Positions 15,346-25,206 of a stretch of 64,000 nucleotides of DNA are shown piece by piece. This DNA comes from CAZQKW01 sp964594075. GTDB taxonomy: Bacteria > Desulfobacterota > WTBG01 > CAIYCZ01. Position 1 is the first letter of the stretch. The number at the start of each line of letters is the position of its first letter. The position numbers were made by a program, and so were the translations under genes. The notes under the pieces were generated by a model that ran no database searches, had not been told where the DNA came from, and saw only the letters and a program-made list of their open reading frames with translations. The stretch is taken from assembly GCA_964594075.1 (NCBI GenBank), contig CAZQKW010000003.1:1-64000 (forward strand), written 5' to 3'.

Positions 15346-17772
15346 ATGCCGCTTGATGATTTACTGACATCCATTGAAAAACCGCTTGCCTTTGCCGCTA
15401 AAAACAACTTTGCAAGCCTTCCTTATATGAAAAACCTCAGCGAGGTTATTACCGCTCTTGTGCATAATGCTATTTCTGAGGAAAGAAATAAAAATTATTT
15501 GTATTTACTTAATAATTTGTATGATAATTTTACTGACTTTGACAGTGCCGCAGACGATCATAAGAAAGCAGTTATTCTCCGCTCCCTCTCAATTCTAAAA
15601 AAGCTCAGAGAGAAACTTAACCAGGACCAGGTTAAAAAGGATACCGCATCCTACGGCGAATCAATCAAAATTCTAAAATCACCCATACAGTATGTAAAAG
15701 GTGTCGGACCGAAACTTTCAGAAATATTAGCGCGCAAGGGGATTTTTACCATTGAGGATGCGCTTTACTTTTTGCCCCGAACTTATCTGGATCGCAGGAG
15801 ATTTACAAAAATCTCCCGCCTCAAGGACGGAGAAGATGCCACCGTCAGCGGCACCATCATTTCCACGGCGAAAGCGGTCACATTCAAGCGCAAAAACATA
15901 TTTGAGATTGCTGTTGATGACGGATCGCAGATACTTATTGCAAAATGGTTTCATAATAACCCGCAGTATCAGACCATACTGAGAAACAAATTCAAGGTCG
16001 GGCAGAAGGTGATTCTTTCCGGCCGGGTCGCAACGTTCCGCTTCCAGAAAGAGATGCACCATCCCGACATTGAAATCATCACCGATGAAGAAGCGCTCAG
16101 CCCTGATGTTAAAGGCATTATTCCCGTATATCCCCTGAGCGAGGGCCTGCACCAAAAAACCATAAGAAAAATACTGCGGCACATCATAGAAAACTATGCC
16201 CGGTATGCACTTGATGCGCTGCCCGAAGCGGTGCGCCGCGAACATGACCTGGTTGGCGTGCAGGAGGCGCTGGCGCGGGTTCATGTCCCGGACCAGAATG
16301 ACAATGTTGCCGCCCTGCAGGCGTTTCAGTCCCGCTACCATAAGCGGCTGGTGTTTGACGAGTTGTTTTTTCTTGAGCTTGGTCTGGCGCTGAAGAAAAG
16401 AGGCGTGTCCGTATTGCCCGGCATTGCCTATTCCCTTCCCGCTGAAAAGATTGACCGTTATCTGGCCTCCCTGCCCTTTTCTCTTACTGCCGCACAGCAA
16501 CGGGTGCTGAATGAAATTTTTGCCGACATGGCGCGCCCGTTTCCCATGAACCGCCTGATTCAGGGTGATGTGGGAAGCGGCAAAACGGTGGTTGCCTTAA
16601 TAGCCTGCCTGGTTGCCATCTGGAACGGCTATCAGGGCGTTTTTATGGCGCCGACCGAAATTTTAGCCGTCCAGCATTTCAAAACCATACAGGCGCTTAC
16701 CCGGGACGCCGACGTGTCAATACTGCTGTTGACCGGCGGGCAGACTAAATCGCAGCGCGAGGAGAGTCTGCGCCAGATCAAAAGCGGCGCCGTGCAGCTT
16801 GTCATCGGCACGCACGCGGTCATTGAAGAAGCGGTTGAGTTTAACCGGCTGGGCTTTGCCGTTATTGACGAGCAACATAAGTTCGGCGTTATGCAGCGCG
16901 CGCAGCTTAAGAAAAAAGGCGCCAATCCGGATGTGCTGGTGATGACCGCCACCCCCATTCCGCGCACGCTGGGGTTGACCGTGTATGGAGACCTTGACCT
17001 GTCGGTCATTGACGAGCTGCCGCCGGGGAGAACACCGGTAACGACGAAAGTGTTTCATGAAAAACACCGCGCAGACGTGTATGCCATCATGCGCCAGGAA
17101 CTGTCGCGTGGCGCGCAGGCGTTCATTGTCTATCCACTTATTGAAGAATCTGAAAAAATGGATCTGAAGAACGCAACCAACATGGCCCAGCATCTGCAAC
17201 AGGATATTTTCCCCGAATACCGGGTGGGCCTGATCCACGGACGCATGTCCCCGGAGGAAAAAGAATGCGTCATGCGCCAGTTCCAGAACGGCGCGATTCA
17301 TATTCTGGTCGCGACTACCGTCATTGAAGTAGGCATTGATATACCCAATGCGTCTTTGATGATTATTGAACATGCCGAGCGCTTCGGCCTCTCGCAACTC
17401 CATCAACTGCGGGGCCGCGTGGGCAGGGGCGCAACCCAGTCGCAGTGCATCCTGCTTGCCCAGTATCACAAAACCGATGATGCCCGGCGGCGGCTGGCGG
17501 TTATGGAGAAGACTTCTGACGGGTTCAAAATTGCTGAGGAGGATTTTAATATTCGGGGGCCCGGCGAGTTTCTGGGAACCCGACAGTCCGGATTGCCCGA
17601 TTTTCGCGTGGCGCACATCATTCGCGATGCGCGCATTCTCGCCGAAGCACGGCGCGCGGCTTTTGAGCTGGTGCGGTCGGATCCCTCTTTACAGGCTGAG
17701 CAACACCAGCTTATGAAGAAAATTCTGCGTGACCGCTGGAAAGGAAGGCTGGAACTGGCAGGAATCGGGTGA
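15346..17772 (+). CDS. recG: ATP-dependent DNA helicase RecG
   Basis: RecG is a superfamily 2 helicase that remodels stalled forks and Holliday junctions. At 808 residues it is longer than the roughly 690-residue E. coli enzyme because of an N-terminal helical extension of about 110 residues, common outside the Gammaproteobacteria. The wedge/OB domain begins near SPIQYVKGVGPKLSEILARKG. Walker A GDVGSGKT (407-414), the DEQH box (508-511), motif III TATPIPRTL and motif VI QLRGRVGRG are intact. The C-terminal GPGEFLGTRQSG is family-specific. It converges with the FmdB-type gene, with 20 bp between stops. Confidence 0.97.
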   Translation: MPLDDLLTSIEKPLAFAAKNNFASLPYMKNLSEVITALVHNAISEERNKNYLYLLNNLYDNFTDFDSAADDHKKAVILRSLSILKKLREKLNQDQVKKDTASYGESIKILKSPIQYVKGVGPKLSEILARKGIFTIEDALYFLPRTYLDRRRFTKISRLKDGEDATVSGTIISTAKAVTFKRKNIFEIAVDDGSQILIAKWFHNNPQYQTILRNKFKVGQKVILSGRVATFRFQKEMHHPDIEIITDEEALSPDVKGIIPVYPLSEGLHQKTIRKILRHIIENYARYALDALPEAVRREHDLVGVQEALARVHVPDQNDNVAALQAFQSRYHKRLVFDELFFLELGLALKKRGVSVLPGIAYSLPAEKIDRYLASLPFSLTAAQQRVLNEIFADMARPFPMNRLIQGDVGSGKTVVALIACLVAIWNGYQGVFMAPTEILAVQHFKTIQALTRDADVSILLLTGGQTKSQREESLRQIKSGAVQLVIGTHAVIEEAVEFNRLGFAVIDEQHKFGVMQRAQLKKKGANPDVLVMTATPIPRTLGLTVYGDLDLSVIDELPPGRTPVTTKVFHEKHRADVYAIMRQELSRGAQAFIVYPLIEESEKMDLKNATNMAQHLQQDIFPEYRVGLIHGRMSPEEKECVMRQFQNGAIHILVATTVIEVGIDIPNASLMIIEHAERFGLSQLHQLRGRVGRGATQSQCILLAQYHKTDDARRRLAVMEKTSDGFKIAEEDFNIRGPGEFLGTRQSGLPDFRVAHIIRDARILAEARRAAFELVRSDPSLQAEQHQLMKKILRDRWKGRLELAGIG

Positions 17773-17792
17773 CGGGGACGGCGGGCGCTGCA

Positions 17793-18122
17793 TCAATAAT
17801 CCTCTGCTTCGCTTGATCCGGTATCCATCATTTTTTCAAACCGTTTCTTACCCCGTTTTGCCGCTACTTTTGACAGTTCTTTGATTTCCTGCCTCATGGT
17901 GTCCGAAAGACCGGCGCCGAATTTTCCGGCCATCTGTTTCTCCAGCCGCGCGGCAAGCCCGTCTTCGCGCGGGCCGGATAAATAGCGAGTTCGCGAAATC
18001 AGCTTGCGGACATCGCCCGAACCGCAGTGCGAACATGCGGGAACAAACTTTTCATCATAGCGCAACAGCACACAATCAAACACTGCCTGGCACTGATTGC
18101 ACTGATATTCATATATGGGCAT
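17793..18122 (-). CDS. FmdB-family zinc ribbon protein
   Basis: The N-terminal MPIYEYQCNQCQAVFD and later ACSHCGSGDVRKL form the C-x2-C...C-x2-C zinc ribbon of the FmdB/putative regulatory protein family. The C-terminal 60 residues are charged and helical. Family members are small putative regulators of unknown target. The ATG at 18122 has a strong AAGGAGGAAGG ribosome-binding site. It lies 84 bp downstream of the M48 peptidase gene on the same strand and may be cotranscribed with it. Confidence 0.85.
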   Translation of the reverse strand: MPIYEYQCNQCQAVFDCVLLRYDEKFVPACSHCGSGDVRKLISRTRYLSGPREDGLAARLEKQMAGKFGAGLSDTMRQEIKELSKVAAKRGKKRFEKMMDTGSSEAEDY

Positions 18123-18206
18123 AATCCTTCCTCCTTCTGCGTTTTGAACGGGATAAGCCGGGCTATCTCTTCGAGTGATATCGGTAGGGCGGTCGGCAAC
18201 GCCATG

Positions 18207-20045
18207 CTAAACGCGCCGCCCATCCCGATAGCGCCGGAATTTCTCCAGTTGCGCCAGGTAATAGCCGGTATTATCTGCGCCGGCGGCAAGCGCCGCCTCC
18301 AAAGCCTGCACCGCTTCCGCGTATCTGCCGTTGACAAAATAGCTTTCGCCCAGCGTGTCCAGTATATGCGGCAGCGGTGAAATGCGGGCGGCTTTTTCGG
18401 CAAGGCGGAGCGCGTCCGCCGGTTTTCGCAGTTCCTCCACCGGCGCCGTTGCATATAGCCACGCCAGGTTGTTAAGGGCTTCAGGGTCGTCGGGATTGAG
18501 CGCCAGCGCTTTTTTAAACTGAATCTCGGCAGCTGCAAAATCGCCGGTTTCATAATAAAGATTGCCGAGCATGAAATAATATTGAAAATTGTCCGGCTGC
18601 CGGGCAATCTGCTGCTCGAGAATTTTTCGCGAAAACGTCATGTGTGCGCGGCTCAGCCGCTGGCCGTCGGCGCCATACAGCACGGCGCCGCACAGGATCA
18701 GCGCAATCACCGCAAACGCGCGTATCCGCGCCACATGCCGGTTGTGCTTTTGGATGAGCGCCGGGTGCGCCTCGCAGCACTGAATGAACGCAATGCGCTC
18801 GGCAATGCCAAAGTGATGCCAGTTGCGCGCGTTGCGGTTTTGCGCGCTGACCAGCGCTATTTTTTCCAGCGAGCCGGTGAGGCCGGCGCCGCTGCCGGTA
18901 AGCTCAAGGGCATACAGATCTGATTGGCGCTCAAAATGACGCGACACGTAGCCGAAAAAAAGCCTGAAGTAGATAATAAAAAATGCCAGGGGAATAATTG
19001 TGAGCAGCGCTGAAACCGGCGCCGTTATATCCGTGAATTGCGCAACGATGAAGGCAACAAAGAAATCCTGCGACAGCAGCTTATAGGTGAACAGTTCCAG
19101 AACCCCGTATGCCACGACCACATACCCCAGAAGAAAAAAAACATAATAGACCATATGATGGTTTTTTACATGGCCTATTTCATGGGCGATGACTGCCTCC
19201 AATTCCTGTTCATCAAGGATCTGGAGCAGCACTGGACTTATCAGCACATACCTGAACTGCCGGATAAACCCGATAACACCGGCTGTTACCAGCCTGCCGT
19301 CAAACAGATTCCATACAACAATGTCCCGGTATCCAAAATGATGTCTGCGACAGAAGTCTTCCAGTCTGCTGCGCAGCGCGCCGGGAGGAACCGGGATGCA
19401 GTCCCACAGCTTGATCAGAATAACCGGAAAGAACAGCGCAACCGTCCCCAGGAGTGCCGCAAAAAACCCGATGCCGGCCAGCGGATTGCTGCTTATGGCC
19501 TGATAAAAATCGGCCGCGGCAAATGCGAGCGCATCCAGAATCAGCGACACCAGCAGCCAGGGCAAGACCACGGCCGCAGAGATTTTAACGTGAGACGAAA
19601 TATAGGACGCCGGATGTGCCGCCGGGCGGCAGTGTTTCTGATATGACGGCGCAGCGCACAGCCACACTATCAGCAGCAGGAACACGAACGGCATAATGCC
19701 CACGATGTTGTTTAAAAATATGCTGCGTGCGGTGAACGGAATAGCCATGAGCAGCACTTTTAAATCAAAAACATAGACCCATATGGCATAAATACATATG
19801 GCAAGAATGGTGCTGCGCTGGACCAGTGCGGCATGACGGGTGGCGAATGCTTCTGATAGCGGCGTGCTGCGGCCAAAATGTGTTTCAAAGCGTTTAAAAA
19901 TAAGTCTATTGTAAAGAAAAAATATGAGGCTTACGACCACAATCCCGGCAAGGTCGCGCTCACCTGCCACCCCCTGCTGAGCAGACGGGATATAGGTAGT
20001 ATAAATGAGGATGACGGTGATAAAATAGATGATGCTGGCGTACAC
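18207..20045 (-). CDS. M48-family membrane metallopeptidase fused to TPR repeats
   Basis: A 612-residue protein. The first 215 residues form about six membrane segments. HEIGH at 288-292 is the zinc motif of M48 (HtpX/Ste24-like) peptidases, and ERQSD further on gives the third ligand glutamate. More membrane segments flank the catalytic site. A membrane helix near 445-460 leads to a C-terminal TPR region (QYYFMLGNLYYETGDFAAAE, PEALNNLAWLYA, LDTLGESYFVNGRYAEAVQA). Related M48-TPR proteins (BepA/YfgC) help outer-membrane protein assembly, but there the peptidase is periplasmic. Here the multi-spanning peptidase resembles Ste24/HtpX, so a role in membrane-protein quality control is inferred. 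Confidence 0.85.
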   Translation of the reverse strand: MYASIIYFITVILIYTTYIPSAQQGVAGERDLAGIVVVSLIFFLYNRLIFKRFETHFGRSTPLSEAFATRHAALVQRSTILAICIYAIWVYVFDLKVLLMAIPFTARSIFLNNIVGIMPFVFLLLIVWLCAAPSYQKHCRPAAHPASYISSHVKISAAVVLPWLLVSLILDALAFAAADFYQAISSNPLAGIGFFAALLGTVALFFPVILIKLWDCIPVPPGALRSRLEDFCRRHHFGYRDIVVWNLFDGRLVTAGVIGFIRQFRYVLISPVLLQILDEQELEAVIAHEIGHVKNHHMVYYVFFLLGYVVVAYGVLELFTYKLLSQDFFVAFIVAQFTDITAPVSALLTIIPLAFFIIYFRLFFGYVSRHFERQSDLYALELTGSGAGLTGSLEKIALVSAQNRNARNWHHFGIAERIAFIQCCEAHPALIQKHNRHVARIRAFAVIALILCGAVLYGADGQRLSRAHMTFSRKILEQQIARQPDNFQYYFMLGNLYYETGDFAAAEIQFKKALALNPDDPEALNNLAWLYATAPVEELRKPADALRLAEKAARISPLPHILDTLGESYFVNGRYAEAVQALEAALAAGADNTGYYLAQLEKFRRYRDGRRV

Positions 20046-20061
20046 AGGGTTTCCTAAATGA

Positions 20062-20101
20062 AACAGAAATGAGGACAGAACGATCAGTCCTCATTTCTGT
20101 T
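20062..20101. other. Perfect 15-bp inverted repeat (hairpin)
   Basis: Bases 20062-20076 are exactly complementary to 20087-20101, with a 10-base loop. It lies between the 74-residue gene and the M48 gene, both leftward. The T tract after the stem on the minus strand is weak (TTTC), so it could be a terminator, an RNA-stabilising stem or a protein-binding dyad just upstream of the M48 gene. Confidence 0.7.
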
Positions 20102-20133
20102 ATGTGGCGACGCTACGGTAATCGTACTGGTTG

Positions 20134-20358
20134 TTAATCGAGGTATTTTTTTACAATCCGTTCCTGCTCCGGCGGGAGTTTTTTGCGTTTTGCTTCCTCA
20201 AAAATGACATCGGCTATTTTCAGGGTCATAAAATAATCGTCTTTAACTTTTTGCCGGCGTTCTTCCACGGTCAGATTTTTATACTCGGGAACCAGATAGG
20301 ATAAATAAAAAGCTACCTGAAGTGTTGCCGCAATTTGGGGTATCTCTTTGTGTGCCAT
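20134..20358 (-). CDS. Small conserved-looking helical protein, unknown function
   Basis: A 74-residue, largely helical and charged protein (YLSYLVPEYKNLTVEERRQKVKDD, FEEAKRKKLPPEQERIVKKYL). It has no signal peptide or cysteine motif. The ATG at 20358 has a textbook AAGGAGG ribosome-binding site, and a good promoter lies about 75-100 bp upstream, so expression is likely. No family is recognised. It is followed by a perfect hairpin before the M48 peptidase gene, so the two may be separately transcribed. Confidence 0.6.
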   Translation of the reverse strand: MAHKEIPQIAATLQVAFYLSYLVPEYKNLTVEERRQKVKDDYFMTLKIADVIFEEAKRKKLPPEQERIVKKYLD

Positions 20359-20434
20359 AATATCGTTCCTCCTTTTCCTGTTTGTTACCTGTCGTTATGC
20401 GGTATCACTGATGGTATTTTGTTTCTCTTTATTC

Positions 20435-20462
20435 ATGATAGCATTATTATGCCGGTTGTCAA
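20435..20462 (-). promoter_or_regulatory. Sigma-70-type promoter for the 74-residue gene
   Basis: On the minus strand TTGACA (20462-20457) is followed after 16 bp by TATCAT (20440-20435). The predicted start leaves a 5' UTR of about 70 bases. Confidence 0.55.
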
Positions 20463-20668
20463 AGTTAAATTTACCGGACGTTCCCCAAAAATTAACCCTC
20501 ACATACCGTTGAACCTCACGGGCACACAATTCCGCCCGGGGAATAACGTGGAGCATCGCCCTCTGCTGCGCCCGAGGGTTTTTCAGGCGCAGCATTGAAA
20601 GATGCTGGGAAAACCCCATAAAGGTAACGGAACATCCCGGGTTGCCCGGCGAACGGCTAACCGCACCG
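20463..20668. other. Gene-free stretch downstream of DUF6178 gene
   Basis: Together with the promoter region this makes a 310-bp gap. Apart from that promoter I see no gene, RNA or repeat. Frames here are short and lack ribosome-binding sites. Confidence 0.5.
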
Positions 20669-22477
20669 CTATGAATTAAAAATAACGGCGGTGATAAACC
20701 GGCTGTCAAGGGATTCGTTTTCCACCAAACCACCGCACTGTTCCTGCAGCAGCCCCAGACAGCTTTCCACAAACGCCTCCATTGCTGCCTGCTCTTGTTC
20801 GGAGGGGTGTAACAGGTTTTTAACCCATGCCCGTGTTTCCTGGCAAAATTCCGTTTTAATCACATACGGGGGAACAGCGCCGGTCTCATTCCTGATAAAT
20901 ACCGCAGCAAGAAACCGCTGCATTTCTTTCGCAGTGAGCGGAACACATGCAGTTGCGCCGCTCAGCACCTGCCGGGCAAGGACAGTGAGAAACAGCGGAC
21001 GCGCCTGCACGGGAAACGGCTCTGCAGGTGGCTGTTCCAGCTCTGGCGGTTTTATCAGCTGGTCAACAGGAATACCCAGCGCGTCAAAAAACAGTTTTTC
21101 CGCAACGGCAACAATGTCCAGCACCCGCCGGGTAGCCAGTATTTCATCAAGGGATTCAAAGTCCCGGAACAGAAAACCGTCGGGCCTGCTGTTGCCTTCA
21201 TAATACCGGGGGCGAATCTGGGAAAGCCCTTCAATGGTTGCGCCCCAGGTGCCGTCAAAAAAGTGCCGCCGCGCAGCCCCATGGGTGCGCCAGCGCGTCG
21301 CAGGGATCCGTTGCAGGCGGCGCTGCAGGTCAAGCGCCTGACTGTAGCCGGCGCGAAACAGAAAACGCATCGGCAGCGTTTCCAGGAGGTGTTGTGCCGC
21401 AGCTGCATCCTGTTTACTGAGCACTTCAAGGCCGATGTTGGAGTATCCCAGCACTTTTTGCAGCGCCTTTTTTAAGCACGATATATCGCGTGCTTCAAGC
21501 CCGTCGGCAACAATGACCTGATTGGCGGTATGAATTAGTTCGCGTTGAATACGGTCAAGCGCCGCGCGGTCATCCAGCAGGCGCAGCATCTGCCACAAGA
21601 ACAACGACTCACGCCCCGTTTCCATAACATGGCGAAGTGTGAGCTGCGACGATTTTTCTGCGCCGCCGGCAATACCAACCCCGGCGAGCGGTTTGAGCAT
21701 GGATTCTATCTGTTCGGCGCGCACATATTGATACACCTGGAGAGCTTCTTCCAGTTCAGGAAACCCCTTTTCAGCCACTCTGCTGTGCCGCAGCCTCAAC
21801 AGTTCCTCCTCAAGCTCAGCCTCAAACGACCAGATAGTATTTTCCATTAAATGATAAAACCATGTGCTGTCTGTTTTATACAGCAGGTGCAGGAAGGGGA
21901 TGCAGACCACGCGGGCATCATCGTCGGCGAAGTGGAAGTAATACATACCATCAAGAGTCCAGGACGACAGTTGATCGGCAACTTCCACCGGATCCATATC
22001 TTCACGCAGTTTGGAAATAGTGAACAATTTCTTAAAAATAAAATTAAGGAATTGCTCATCGGTTTTGATTAACCACTCTCGGACTTTTGTTTCATGGCAG
22101 CGCAGCATCACCTGGAGCCATTCCACGACATGGCTCATCTCAATGCGGTCTTTGTTCCAGCAATCTATGTCCAGGATGTACTGCAACTGTTCAAACGATA
22201 TTCGCGCGATAAGGGGAAGCGCATCCGCGATGCCGGTTTCCTTTATGGTCCAGTATAGTTCTTCTTCCGGCAGCGCCTGAATCAATTCATCCGGATTCTG
22301 AGCAAGCAGAATGAGCTTCTGCCGTTTTTCCCAAGGCGCGCTGAGCACCACGGAAAGCTGTTCTTCAACGGACAGGTTGTTAAACAGTTCCTGGGCGGTA
22401 TGCGGCTCGGCTAAAAAGAGCTGTTCATATGCGAGCGCTTTTTGTTTCGGCGTTTCGTGTTGTGCCGCGTTATTCAT
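20669..22477 (-). CDS. DUF6178 family protein
   Basis: A 602-residue soluble, mostly helical protein. The segments PWEKRQKLILLAQNPDELIQALPEEELYWTI and GIADALPLIARISFEQLQYILDIDCWNKDRI match the start of DUF6178 proteins as I recall them from Desulfobacterota genomes. No enzyme motif is visible. It has no signal peptide or membrane segments. The ATG at 22477 follows no strong ribosome-binding site that I can see. Its neighbour at 22552 is divergent. The function of the family is unknown. Confidence 0.75.
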   Translation of the reverse strand: MNNAAQHETPKQKALAYEQLFLAEPHTAQELFNNLSVEEQLSVVLSAPWEKRQKLILLAQNPDELIQALPEEELYWTIKETGIADALPLIARISFEQLQYILDIDCWNKDRIEMSHVVEWLQVMLRCHETKVREWLIKTDEQFLNFIFKKLFTISKLREDMDPVEVADQLSSWTLDGMYYFHFADDDARVVCIPFLHLLYKTDSTWFYHLMENTIWSFEAELEEELLRLRHSRVAEKGFPELEEALQVYQYVRAEQIESMLKPLAGVGIAGGAEKSSQLTLRHVMETGRESLFLWQMLRLLDDRAALDRIQRELIHTANQVIVADGLEARDISCLKKALQKVLGYSNIGLEVLSKQDAAAAQHLLETLPMRFLFRAGYSQALDLQRRLQRIPATRWRTHGAARRHFFDGTWGATIEGLSQIRPRYYEGNSRPDGFLFRDFESLDEILATRRVLDIVAVAEKLFFDALGIPVDQLIKPPELEQPPAEPFPVQARPLFLTVLARQVLSGATACVPLTAKEMQRFLAAVFIRNETGAVPPYVIKTEFCQETRAWVKNLLHPSEQEQAAMEAFVESCLGLLQEQCGGLVENESLDSRFITAVIFNS

Positions 22478-22551
22478 AACCAGAAGCGTGGCGTCGGGAG
22501 TGCAACGGAATTGTGTTGCCTGAACCAGGACAGTGTAGTATTACCTGACGC

Positions 22552-25206
22552 ATGAAAAAATTATTACCGCAGATGCTTGTGTGGTTGATTATAGTATTAT
22601 GTAGCCCACCGGTTGCAAAAACTCAAGAACATTCTCTGTGGCATGACCTTGGCCTGTATGGCGGCCAGTTTCAGACCATAGCCGTTGACCCGTTTGACCG
22701 TTCGTGTCTGTTTGCAGGGAGCTATCTGGGCGGTGGCCTTTTTAAGTCAACCGATTACGGAGCTTCCTGGCACACGATTCCCGGTTTCAGAGACACCGAG
22801 GTATTTGACATTGCCTTTGACCGGCTCCATCACGGCACGCTCTGGATAGCGCATAATCAATATATCAGCGCCAGCCGCGATCATGGCGCCACCTGGCAGG
22901 TTTACACCTTTGCCGCGCAGCAAAGCCGTTTCTGTTATTCAGTCGCGGTAGATATACACGACACAACCGGAAACACCGTGTATGCGGGAACCGGCGGTCG
23001 GGACGGAAGTGATGAAAACGGTGCGGTATTTAAAACCATTACCGGCGGCAGGCACTGGTTTAAAACCAGGCTTAGCGCAGCGAACGACGTGCTGAAACTG
23101 GCGATTAATCCGGTCCACCGCGGCGAATTATGGGCACTATCCAGCATTATGTTAGGCATCCCGGAAGGAACAATTTATGCCACAACCAACGGCGGCATTT
23201 CATGGCGGCACTGGGATATTGGCTGGTATCTTGACGAATTATTAATTAATCCCCGCTATCCCCGCACCGTATTTGCCGCCGGCGAGCGTGGTGTCCTGCG
23301 CAAAACGGACGGTCCAAACCGCGCTACCGCCTGGGAATCGCTGGAACCCAACGCCCTGTGCCGGTCGCTTGCCATTTCCGCCGAAAATCCTGACATCCTG
23401 TTTGCCGGGCTTGAAAACGCTACCGCACAGAGCACCGACCGGGGAACGACCTGGCAGTATTATCCGTCGCACAATCGTTTTCTGTCGCTTGCGGTTGACC
23501 CGGCGGATCGGTCTCTGCTGTATGGCGGCGACGCAAATCGGGGTTTGTTCAAAAGCACCGACGGCGCCCAGAGCTGGCACGAGATCAATGCCGGGATTCA
23601 GGCCAATCAGATTTACGCCATTGATTTTTCCCCTGCCGACGAGCGGATTATTCTTGCCGGCACGCTGGGGGGCATATATCTCCGCGATGAAAACAGCCGG
23701 TGGCAGCGCATTAACGCCGGCCACTCAGAAGCGATTTGTTTTCATGCGCTGCAGGATGACATTGTCTATGCCGGTTTTTATCAGCAATTCGGCAAAAGCA
23801 CTGACCGGGGAGCAACCTGGAGCTACCGGCCCGTCTCGGCAGAACCAGAAGCGCATGACGTCGCCTGCCTGGCGGTTTCTCCTCTCGACCCGGCATTAGT
23901 GTTAGCCGGTCTCTATTTTTATTCCGGCGCCCGCGGAGAACTGCTCAAAAGCACCGACGGCGGTAATAGCTTTGACACCATCTGGTCTGCTCCGGTCCCG
24001 GTTAACGATATCGCTATCCACCCGTCTGATGCACGCATACTGTTTGCCGGCACCGGCAGTTTTTATGCACCGGTAACGTCCGGGGGCCTTTTCAGCAGCA
24101 GCGATGGGGGCATACACTGGACTGCCACCACCCTGCAAAATGTGGTGGTGAACAGCATTGCAATCAGCCCCGCCAACCCCCGGCTCATGTTTGCCGGCTG
24201 CGGCGGAAGCGACTGCACGTATGCGGGCATTTACCGCTCAACTGACGGCGGCGCAACCTGGGCGCTGTCGGCGCGCGGAATGCCACAGGAATATGCCATC
24301 ACGGCGCTCGCCATTGATGCGGAAGACAATCAGCGGATTTACGCTGCATCATTTTATGGCGGCATATATCTGAGCCTGGATGGCGGAAATTACTGGACAC
24401 AGTGCGGGCTTTCTGACCATCTGGTATATGATGTCGCACAGGCGGGGCACGCAACCGGCAGTGTATTGGCACACAGCTCGTGCTCAGTTTCCCTGGCGCG
24501 CGCATCTTTACCGGTGGCGGCGGGCACGACCAGCGGCATCTACCAATATGCAGCATCGGGCACCGGCGTCCTGACCGGCATCATTACCTCGCTCACCACT
24601 GGTGTTCCGGTTGACGGCGCCGATATTTATGCTCCCGCCTCCGGAACCAGCGCGCGGTCCGTGAATGGCTACTACCTGCTGCTTCTGCCGGCCGGCGTGC
24701 ATACCATTGAGATCCGCGCCGCGGGCTATGAATCCGCCATTATGACGAATATGCTGATTGCTGCCGGACAAAATCTCATCCAGGATGTGGCCTTGGTGCC
24801 AGCCCCGTCTGCGCCCTGTGTCGCAACGTGGCTGCTTGCCGACACCCCGCATTTTGATCATCTCTCGGCCGTGCGCGCCTTCAGAGATGAAGTGCTCAAC
24901 AGCAGCGCAACAGGCCGCGCCCTCATAGCGCGCTACTATGCAACCGGAGATGCCATCCAATCGGTGCTTGCCGCGCATCCGGAACTTAAAGCCCGCGGTC
25001 AAGAACTGCTGGTATCTGTGGTGCAGCTTCTTCACACAGCCCGCATCGGCAGCCCGCTGCCGATCCCTGAGCGCCTCTGGCAGGAGGGGCAGCTCTTCCT
25101 CCGCTTGCTTGAGAGCGCTGCCCCCCAGCCCCTCAAACGTCAGCTCCGCGAGATACGCGAGGAGTATGACCGGCCGATGATTTCAAAACTTCTCAAATGC
25201 GGTTAG
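22552..25206 (+). CDS. Secreted BNR/sortilin-like repeat protein with carboxypeptidase regulatory-like domain
   Basis: An 884-residue exported protein with a signal peptide (LVWLIIVLCSPPVAKT). Residues 30-650 hold at least eight BNR/Asp-box turns (KSTDYGASW, ASRDHGATW, STDRGTTW, STDGAQSW, STDGGNSF, SSDGGIHW, STDGGATW, SLDGGNYW), implying one or two beta-propellers of the VPS10/sortilin type. Residues 670-750 (LTGIITSLTTGVPVDGADIY, NGYYLLLLPAGVHTIEIRAAGY) form a carboxypeptidase regulatory-like beta sandwich. The last 130 residues are helical. It probably works outside the cell or on the surface, perhaps in binding. There is no catalytic motif. The 3' end overlaps the end of the opposite ABC permease gene by 24 bp. 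Confidence 0.85.
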   Translation: MKKLLPQMLVWLIIVLCSPPVAKTQEHSLWHDLGLYGGQFQTIAVDPFDRSCLFAGSYLGGGLFKSTDYGASWHTIPGFRDTEVFDIAFDRLHHGTLWIAHNQYISASRDHGATWQVYTFAAQQSRFCYSVAVDIHDTTGNTVYAGTGGRDGSDENGAVFKTITGGRHWFKTRLSAANDVLKLAINPVHRGELWALSSIMLGIPEGTIYATTNGGISWRHWDIGWYLDELLINPRYPRTVFAAGERGVLRKTDGPNRATAWESLEPNALCRSLAISAENPDILFAGLENATAQSTDRGTTWQYYPSHNRFLSLAVDPADRSLLYGGDANRGLFKSTDGAQSWHEINAGIQANQIYAIDFSPADERIILAGTLGGIYLRDENSRWQRINAGHSEAICFHALQDDIVYAGFYQQFGKSTDRGATWSYRPVSAEPEAHDVACLAVSPLDPALVLAGLYFYSGARGELLKSTDGGNSFDTIWSAPVPVNDIAIHPSDARILFAGTGSFYAPVTSGGLFSSSDGGIHWTATTLQNVVVNSIAISPANPRLMFAGCGGSDCTYAGIYRSTDGGATWALSARGMPQEYAITALAIDAEDNQRIYAASFYGGIYLSLDGGNYWTQCGLSDHLVYDVAQAGHATGSVLAHSSCSVSLARASLPVAAGTTSGIYQYAASGTGVLTGIITSLTTGVPVDGADIYAPASGTSARSVNGYYLLLLPAGVHTIEIRAAGYESAIMTNMLIAAGQNLIQDVALVPAPSAPCVATWLLADTPHFDHLSAVRAFRDEVLNSSATGRALIARYYATGDAIQSVLAAHPELKARGQELLVSVVQLLHTARIGSPLPIPERLWQEGQLFLRLLESAAPQPLKRQLREIREEYDRPMISKLLKCG

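Noticed and set aside
15727..17616. Two long minus-strand frames (257 and 299 codons) inside recG
   Set aside because: They are shadows caused by the codon composition of recG; no domain or ribosome-binding site is visible.
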